Assembly (NCBI GenBank): GCA_012514865.1
Contig: JAAYZO010000733.1
Coordinates: 1 to 12,998 of the forward strand
Source of the DNA: Lentisphaerota bacterium
Lineage (GTDB): Bacteria; Verrucomicrobiota; Lentisphaeria; Oligosphaerales; JAFGRS01
Direction: 5' to 3'
Length of the DNA stretch: 12,998 bases
In this document: positions 1-6,300 of the stretch, piece by piece
Layout of the letters: each line of letters opens with the position of its first letter
Numbering within the stretch: position 1 is the first letter of the stretch
Made by a program: the position numbers and the translations under genes
Notes under the pieces: model-generated
What the model was told of the DNA's origin: nothing
Database searches by the model: none
Seen by the model: only the letters and a program-made list of their open reading frames with translations

Positions 1-103
1 AGGGCTGTTTGAAAGTCCGGTTCTGGCACCCCTTCAGCGCCCGCGGGGCACTTGCCGGCCCCGATCATGTCACCATGGAAATCGCGGTCGATTTCCACAG
101 GAG
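1..103. repeat. Direct repeat, copy A (left flank of operon)
   Basis: This segment aligns without gaps to 12399-12501 in the same orientation, with 12 mismatches in 103 positions by my count. The stretch 57-89 is identical to 12455-12487. Similarity stops sharply after 103 (gag then g versus a). The left limit is unknown because the window begins inside or at the edge of the repeat. It contains a 9-bp palindromic stem (76-84 with 89-97, loop CGGT). It is not coding in any convincing way. It could be the end of an insertion sequence, a dispersed intergenic repeat, or a recombination scar; the sequence alone does not decide. Confidence 0.85.
76..97. repeat. Short hairpin inside repeat A
   Basis: The arms TGGAAATCG (76-84) and CGATTTCCA (89-97) are perfect reverse complements around a CGGT loop. 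In copy B the corresponding right arm begins CC, so seven outer pairs are kept and one inner pair is lost. The variant does not restore pairing, so this supports a DNA-level repeat or protein-binding site at least as well as a conserved RNA structure. Confidence 0.5.
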
Positions 104-168
104 GGTGAGCAGGTGAGCGCTGACGCGATCGTCGATCAGCCCTGTCCCTGCCCGGGCGCCCGGCGTCG

Positions 169-192
169 CCCTCCGGCAAGGCTGCCGGAGGG
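169..192. repeat. Perfect 10-bp GC-rich hairpin
   Basis: CCCTCCGGCA (169-178) pairs perfectly with TGCCGGAGGG (183-192) around an AGGC tetraloop. There is no T-run after it on either strand, so it is not a canonical intrinsic terminator. A weaker outer pair, CTGACGC (119-125) with GCGTCAG (196-202), encloses it. It lies between repeat A and the G-rich inverted repeat, in DNA with no supported gene. Confidence 0.5.
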
Positions 193-215
193 GCAGCGTC
201 AGGGACTTAAATGAG

Positions 216-279
216 TAAGTCCTGGCGAGAGGGGAGAAGGGAGGGAGGGGAGGGAGGGGAGGGTACTCGCCAGGACTTA
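216..279. repeat. 14-bp inverted repeat with G-quadruplex-type loop
   Basis: TAAGTCCTGGCGAG (216-229) and CTCGCCAGGACTTA (266-279) are perfect reverse complements. The region between them is almost entirely G-runs: 227-263 is an unbroken purine tract with seven runs of three or four G separated mostly by single A, a strong intramolecular quadruplex pattern on the plus strand and also a potential triplex-forming tract. The half-site GGACTTAA occurs twice directly (203-210, 273-280) and once inverted near 216. It could be a small palindromic element, a regulatory site or a transcription and replication barrier. It sits about 240 bp past the operon end. Confidence 0.75.
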
Positions 280-515
280 AAAAGTCGTTCGGGGACTATT
301 GAGTTGTCAAGAACCGGAAACCGGAGGGACGCTTCGATCGCCGACCCGGAACCCCCAAGGCGATCTGCTATTAACGAAGATACTGCAAAAAGCGCCGCTG
401 TCCAATGAATTTCCCGAGAAAAACACGCGATCGGTGGATATTTCGCGCCTCGGCGGATACTCCCGACCCCGGCAAGCCGGCTGGGTGGCCGACGGCGGCC
501 ACGCTGCCGGGCGGT
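280..515. other. Intergenic region downstream of the operon
   Basis: I see no convincing gene here. A 7-bp inverted repeat, GATCGCC (336-342) with GGCGATC (359-365), lies in it without a following T-run on either strand. Open frames crossing it on the plus strand have no plausible ribosome binding site and continue antisense through the ATPase gene, as expected of GC-rich shadows. Confidence 0.6.
468..511 (-). terminator. Possible terminator-like hairpin after the last gene
   Basis: Immediately after the stop codon of the last operon gene, CCCGGCA (468-474) pairs with TGCCGGG (505-511), and an inner stem GTGGCC (485-490) pairs with GGCCAC (497-502). On the transcribed minus strand no U-run follows, so this is not a canonical Rho-independent terminator. 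It may protect the mRNA 3' end or have no role. Confidence 0.3.
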
Positions 516-1241
516 TCAGGTCACCTTGCCGATGCGGATATCGAGATCCTCGCGGCGTTCCAGGCGGTCGACGGCGCCGTCCTTGACCCAGAGGATGCGG
601 TCGGACGAAGCCAGCATCTTGTGGTCATGGGTGGCGGTGACGACGGTGACGCCGAACTCCTTGGAGAGGCCGCTGAGCAGGCCGATGATCTCCTCGCCGG
701 TGACGAGGTCGAGGTTGGCGGTCGGTTCGTCGGCGAGGATGATAGCCGGGTCATTGGCGAGGGCACGTGCGACGGCGACGCGCTGCTGCTGGCCGCCGGA
801 CATCTCGTCGGGGCGGTGGGTGAGGCGGTGTCCGAGGCCGACGCGGGTGAGGACCTCTCTGGCGCGGGCCTCGGCCTCGGCATGGCTGCGGCCGCTGAAG
901 AGGAGGGGCAGGCAGACATTCTGGACGGCGTCATAGGCCGGCAGGAGGTTGTAGGACTGGAAGACATAGCCGATGTGGTTGCCGCGGAAGTGTGCGAGCT
1001 GTCGCGGGCTGAGGCGGGTGAGGTTGACGCCGGCGACGGCGACCTCGCCGCTGCTGGGGCGGTCGAGAGCGCCGATCATGTTGAAGAGGGTGCTCTTACC
1101 GGAGCCCGACGGCCCCATGATCGAGAGGTACTCGCCGCGGTAGATCTCGAGGTTGATGTTGCGCAGGGCGTGCACCACGGTCTTGCCGAGGTCGAACTGC
1201 TTGTTCACGCCCTTGACGCGAATGAGGACTTCCTGGCTCAT
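516..1241 (-). CDS. ABC transporter ATP-binding protein, MacB/LolD type (second ATPase)
   Basis: A 241-residue nucleotide-binding subunit of the family that powers FtsX-like permeases. Seen: Walker A GPSGSGKST (43-51), Q-loop glutamine (Q95 in VFQSYNLLP), signature SGGQQQR (148-154), Walker B ILADEP with catalytic E172, and H-loop H205. All ATPase motifs are intact and the length is typical. I chose the ATG at 1241 because AGAGGA lies 10 nt upstream; an in-frame GTG at 1262, directly after the previous stop codon, has no ribosome binding site but would add seven residues. It is the last gene of the operon, right behind the OPT-like transporter. Known of the family: these ATPases drive envelope export, lipoprotein release or cell-wall signalling through permeases rather than import. 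Inference: it partners one of the two FtsX-like permeases upstream, perhaps as a heterodimer with the other ATPase. Confidence 0.93.
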   Translation of the reverse strand: MSQEVLIRVKGVNKQFDLGKTVVHALRNINLEIYRGEYLSIMGPSGSGKSTLFNMIGALDRPSSGEVAVAGVNLTRLSPRQLAHFRGNHIGYVFQSYNLLPAYDAVQNVCLPLLFSGRSHAEAEARAREVLTRVGLGHRLTHRPDEMSGGQQQRVAVARALANDPAIILADEPTANLDLVTGEEIIGLLSGLSKEFGVTVVTATHDHKMLASSDRILWVKDGAVDRLERREDLDIRIGKVT

Positions 1242-1262
1242 GAATCCGGTATCCTCTCGCAC

Positions 1263-3308
1263 TTAGAACGGCAGCTTGATGGCGGATTTGCTGAGGAAGG
1301 TGATACCGATACCCAGCGTGGTGATCAGGCCCATGCCGCAGCCGAAGCCGGCGCTGACCACCGGGATGTACTGCCGCCAGCGCAGGCCGAGGCGGCGCTT
1401 GAAGTAGAACTGGCCGATGAGGGCCCCGACGAACTGGCCGAGGATGGCGTGCGGGATGGTCTGGCCGAGGCCGCGGACGACGCCGTAGGTCATCATGATC
1501 GGGGCACCGAAGAACTGCATGATGGTGAAAAGGATAATGCCGAAGCCGCTGCCGCAGGCGAAGTAGAGCTTGTTCCAGGCCTCTTCGAACATCGAGTACT
1601 CGCCCATGGTGGCCGAGTACATGATGCATCGGGTGGCGGCGTCGAGTTCCCACATGCGCTGGGCGTAGGGGTAGGAGAAGGACGGCACCGGATTGAGGCC
1701 CCAGATGAAGTTCATGAAGAACAGCGAGCTGATCAGGATAATGGGGTAGAGGATGATCTGGGTCTTCCAGATGCTGGTGAACTTGGTGCCGGTCAGCTCG
1801 CACTGGCGGTAGAAGACGGTCATCATGCCGTAGTTGGCGATGGGCATGGGGACGAACCAGCAGGCGATGCCCTTGTATCCGGAGAGGATGAGTGCGGCCT
1901 CGCGGATCATGGGTATTTCGACGACCTGGCCGACCATGCCCTCGAGGCGTGCGGTGACGTAGCTGATGAGGGGCGTGTAGACGGCGCCGAGGAAGATGAG
2001 GATCCAGAGGACGCGGAAGATATCCGGGTGCCACCCGCCGTGGTACCAGCGCAGCAGGCCCATCGAGATGCCGATGTAGATGGTGGTGACGATGAAGTAG
2101 ACCAGGATGATGGCCCACCAGGGTATATCGCCGCGACCCGGCGGCACCCTCGAGAGGAGGCGTCGTTCCTCCTTGGCGCTGGCGCCCCGGGCGCGCTGTT
2201 CGCGGCGGCTGTGGATCATCTGGCGGCCGACCTGCCAGAAGCCGACGACGGCAATGGCTACGGCGATGCCGATGTGGAAGCTGAAGTAGAAGTCGACGTT
2301 GTTCTTGAAGAGCGTGGCGATGGTATCATCGCCGAACTTCCAGTTCGAGAGCATGCCGACGCGGTACAGGATGGGGTTGGCGACGGCGGTGATGAGCAGT
2401 CCGACGAAGCTGCCGACCATGCCCCAGAAGGGCATGACCATGCCGAAGATCAGGTTGCCGAAGTTCCAGTCGATGCCGGTGGGGAAGGCCGGCAGGTAGC
2501 GCCCGGTCTTGCCGGTGAAATCGGAGAAGGGAATGGGGAAGATCTGAATGGCGGTGCCGGTGAGGGCGCCGGAGAGGACGGGCAGGAGCAGGTAGATGGT
2601 GCCGAAGGCCAGGCCGAGGGCGCCGCCGATGGCGAAGACGCGCCAGCGCCAGTTGTCCTCGGCGCTCTTGGCCGACTTCGCCTCGATGTCCTCGGCCATG
2701 GCCATGATGCCCTGGGCGCCGACCGGCGCCAGCGGGAAGGGCAGCTTCTCGATGTCGCTGGTGATGCGGAAGAGGCCATAGCCAACGACGGTGTTGGAGA
2801 GCTGGCTGAGGAAGGTGCCGACGACGGCCAGGACGAGCACGGGGGCCCAGTCGACATGGAAGAAGCTGCGCACGCTGTAGGACTCGGGGTGGTCGATGGG
2901 GTTGGGCGAGACCCAGCGTGGTATCTCGTTGGCGATGCCGTTGGCGGCGGCGGCGTCGGACTGCACGAAGAACTGGTCCCAGAGCAGGCCGGAGGTCCTG
3001 CCGGTGGCCAGGCCGAGGCCGCCCATCATCGAGCCGGCCATGAAGAAGAGCACGAAGATCTCGCTCTTGTTGAGGTGCTTATGGGCGCGTCGCGCCACCT
3101 CGATGAAGAGGATGACGGTCACCCACTGCGCCGCGCCGCCGATGCCGACGCCGGCCAGGAGGCCCATGTAGATGGCGCCGGGGACCATGAGCAGGGCGAC
3201 GAAGATGGCACCCATCAGGGCGGACCAGCGGAAGCCCTCGTCAAAGGTCGACGGGACGTCCATGATCCGCCGGAATTCGTCGAGTTCTTTGTCGATGCGG
3301 ATTGCCAT
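1263..3308 (-). CDS. OPT-like polytopic membrane transporter
   Basis: A 681-residue integral membrane protein with about 13-14 hydrophobic segments (roughly 29-50, 58-72, 84-101, 155-175, 224-247, 284-310, 343-362, 397-418, 432-450, 485-500, 516-536, 586-608, 618-636, 648-672) and a charged cytoplasmic loop near 363-395. The segment KLPFPLAPVGAQGI (188-201) resembles the LPFPSGTA-type motif of oligopeptide transporter (OPT) proteins, and the glycine-rich helices and WGLNPVPSFSYPYAQ (536-550) resemble OPT-like proteins often labelled peptide transporters in PVC bacteria. OPT proteins are proton-coupled importers of small peptides or metal chelates; the substrate here is unknown. The start at 3308 follows the previous stop by 2 nt, with AAGGA about 9 nt upstream. 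It sits between ABC genes, so it probably works with that system. Family assignment is from motif memory; the membrane nature is certain. Confidence 0.8.
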   Translation of the reverse strand: MAIRIDKELDEFRRIMDVPSTFDEGFRWSALMGAIFVALLMVPGAIYMGLLAGVGIGGAAQWVTVILFIEVARRAHKHLNKSEIFVLFFMAGSMMGGLGLATGRTSGLLWDQFFVQSDAAAANGIANEIPRWVSPNPIDHPESYSVRSFFHVDWAPVLVLAVVGTFLSQLSNTVVGYGLFRITSDIEKLPFPLAPVGAQGIMAMAEDIEAKSAKSAEDNWRWRVFAIGGALGLAFGTIYLLLPVLSGALTGTAIQIFPIPFSDFTGKTGRYLPAFPTGIDWNFGNLIFGMVMPFWGMVGSFVGLLITAVANPILYRVGMLSNWKFGDDTIATLFKNNVDFYFSFHIGIAVAIAVVGFWQVGRQMIHSRREQRARGASAKEERRLLSRVPPGRGDIPWWAIILVYFIVTTIYIGISMGLLRWYHGGWHPDIFRVLWILIFLGAVYTPLISYVTARLEGMVGQVVEIPMIREAALILSGYKGIACWFVPMPIANYGMMTVFYRQCELTGTKFTSIWKTQIILYPIILISSLFFMNFIWGLNPVPSFSYPYAQRMWELDAATRCIMYSATMGEYSMFEEAWNKLYFACGSGFGIILFTIMQFFGAPIMMTYGVVRGLGQTIPHAILGQFVGALIGQFYFKRRLGLRWRQYIPVVSAGFGCGMGLITTLGIGITFLSKSAIKLPF

Positions 3309-3310
3309 GC

Positions 3311-6300
3311 CTATGCGTCCTTGCGCTGGGTCGTCGCGGCAGGATTCTGAACGGCGCTCTGGCCGAGGGCGGTGAGGGTGCGCTCGCGGTAGATCTCCAT
3401 GGTCTCCTGCGGTATGGAGCGCCAGATGAGGAACTGCTGGCGCAGGTCGTCGAGGAAGACCTTGTTCAGGCGGCGCCAGTCCTTGGGCTGGCCGGAGAGG
3501 CGCCGGAGCACGACGCGGACCTCGTCAATGCCGGGGATCTCGCTGGGCGAGCTGCGCAGGGCGAAGCTCTGGCTGACGCCGAGGTCGAAGGGCGCCAGGG
3601 CGAGGGTGGCGTCGAGGCCGAGGGCGCCATCCTGATCGCGGGCCAGTTCGACCTGGCTGGTCATGAAGCGCCCCAGGCCGGTGTCGGTGTGGTTGCCGAA
3701 GTGCTCGCGCAGGAAGCTGACCACGCCGGTGATATCATAGGCCGAGACGGTGAAGGGGAAGACCAGGTCGAGGACGTCGCCCTGTGGCGCCGGCGGGCGC
3801 CACATGCGCATCAGGCCCGGGTTGGCGCTCTTCGAGGCCTTGACGGCCGGGTAGATGGCCGAGACCAGCACCGTGGCCATGACCAGGAGGATGGTCACGA
3901 TGGTGTTGGTCGAGCTCATGTTCATCTCGGGGACGCGCACCAGGCCGTATTCGCTGAGGACGCCGAGGATCTTCATGGTGCCCTGGGCCAGGAGGTAGCC
4001 GCCGAGGCCGCCGATGAGCGAGTAGACCATCGACTCGGCGAAGAACAGGGTGGCGACATGGCGGGGCGCCAGGCCGAGGGCGCTGAAGGTATAGATCTCC
4101 TTCTGGCGGTCGGCGACCGAGCCGAGCATGGTGCCGAAGATGACCAGGCCGCCGAGGACGATCGGGAAGAACAGGTCCTTGGCGCCGCTGGCCTGCAGGA
4201 CGGTGCCGAGCAGGTGGCGGTAGACGCCGTTGTCGCGGGTGGCGGCGATCGGGAAGGGCAGCATGCGTGCCAGGGCCTCGGCGATCTCGACTGCCTCGGC
4301 CGTGTCGCGGGTGTAGACCATAAGGCCGTAGAGGCTGGCGCCGAGGGACTTGGCGGTATCGGCCGAGACCACGACGACCTGGTCGACCGGGAGGCTGGCC
4401 CAGTTGCGCTGGGTCATCATCTCAGCCTCCTCGTCGCCCTGGGTGGTCTGCTGCGTGCTGCTGGCCTCGGTGAAGTCGGCAGGGAGGAGGCTGCTGGTAT
4501 CCATGTCCTTGGCGGCCGAGACGCGCACCGCGTCGAGGAGCTGGCCGACCTTGAGGCGGCGGCCCTTCATGAGGACCGTATCGCCGGTGGTGACCTGGAG
4601 GGTGTTGGCGACGGCGCTGGTGATCAGGACGGTCTCGTCGTCGAGGGCACCGAGGAGTTCGGCGAGGTCGGGGCGCTGGCCGAGTTCCTTCGGGTCGATG
4701 CCGAGGACGCCCTTGATGGTGACCGGGCTGCCGGCGTCCTCACGGCTGACGAGCTGGCCGGGATCATTCTGGGTGCGCGGTGAGATCCAGAGGCGCCGGC
4801 AGACCGTGAGGCGGTCGCCCCAGCGGCCCTGGATGATGTCGCGCAGGTCCTCGCTGAGCGGCTGCCAGTTGACGTTATGGACGAAGGCGCCCGAGTGGGA
4901 CGGATTCGGGGCGCTGAAGAGCGGCACGATGCCGGTCTGGGTGCCGAACGAGGCAAAGCAGAGGATGGTGAAGGTCAGCAGGACGATGGTGATGGCGGTC
5001 AGGGCGGTGCGCAGGGGCCGCCGGCGCATGGTCGAGACGCCCATCTGCATGGCGGCCATGAGGGTGCTGATGCTGGAGACATCGGCGGCATGGACGGTGG
5101 TGGTCATGCCCTGCAGGGCCTTCAGCTCGTACTCGAACTTGCGCATGATGATGAAGATCACCATGGCGCTCATCACCAGGATGGCGAAGCCGAGGAAGAT
5201 GATCACCGGGGTGTTGGCGATGGCGAAGGCCGGGTGGCTGAGATAGAGGACAAGGAAGGTCAGCGCGAAGAAGCAGGCGAACCAACTGATCTGCCGGTAG
5301 ACCGTGGTGGCGCCGACCACGACGCGCTCCACCGCGAAGGCGAAGGGCACCGACAGGCCGAGCAGGATCAGCACCGCGAAGACCAGGTCGTCGAGCATGC
5401 CGCGGACCTTGCCATAGACCGGCTGCGAGGACCAGAACGAGCTGGTGGCCAGCGACTCACGGCGCAGGGGCGAAGACTCCTTGCCGGCCTCGATGAGGAT
5501 GTCCTCGGAACGGCCGTGCAGCTCGGCCAGGCTGCTGTCCTGGATGCCCTTACTGCGCAGGATGGCCAGGCGTGACTCGTTGAGGCGCCAGAGGTCGGCG
5601 GCGGAGCGCGCCGGTACATCGATGGTCGGCGGCTGCCCGGTCATGGCAAAGCCCTCGCCGATGGGGTCGACAATCCTGTCCTTCTCGTCGAACTGCTCCG
5701 GGCCGTTGTTCAGCCCGACCAACTGCCGCAGGCTGAAGAGCTTCACGCCGCGTTCGCGGTCTTCGCTGTACCACGCCACCATGCCATCGGCGGTCTGGTT
5801 GTGCGACTTCTTGCGGTCCAGGTCGGCGTTGGCGCGGGCGCTGAGGATTTTGACCTCCTCGCCGGGGAGCTTGTCGGTGCGCAACTGCGGCGGCAGGGCG
5901 GCCTTGCCCTCCTTGCAGCGGAAGACATTGAGGCGCCAGCGCACGGTGGCGAACGAGTCCATATCGGAGACCTGCGTCACCTGGCCCTTGTCATTGAAGA
6001 TGGCCGCGAAGCCGCCGGCCGAGCGCCACATGGCGCCGCCCTTGAACGGCCCCATGCCGTAGACGCCGTTGCGGCTGGTGCGCAGGATCTGGAAGTCGTC
6101 GAAGGCGGGCGGCTTGCTCGGGGCGTAGGCCAGCGAGTAGTTCGCCCGCAGGCGGAGCTGCACGGTGGCGCTGGGCATCGGGGTATTCGGTATCGAGCTG
6201 CCCGGCAGGAGGCCCATGACCATCGGGCCGCGGACCGTGCCATCCTTGAACGACGGTGTGATGAACTCCTTCGAGGCGACGATGTTGCGGCGCAGCGACA

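Noticed and set aside
1..103. Interpreting the flanking repeats as phage-type attachment sites
   Set aside because: No integrase or tRNA gene is visible, the repeats are imperfect over 103 bp rather than sharing a short exact core, and one borders a transposase relic.
211..408. 65-codon plus-strand frame through the G-rich tract
   Set aside because: It mostly translates the purine repeat into Arg/Glu/Gly; no ribosome binding site and no family.
1096..2118. 340-codon minus-strand frame overlapping the OPT-like gene
   Set aside because: His/Arg/Pro-rich shadow of the real frame, without membrane or catalytic features.
405..3350. 981-codon open frame on the plus strand, antisense to the second ATPase and the OPT-like gene
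   Set aside because: Its translation is Asp/Glu/Gly/Ala-rich with no domain, and it exactly mirrors genes with intact conserved motifs on the other strand. Lack of stops is expected opposite GC-rich codons.
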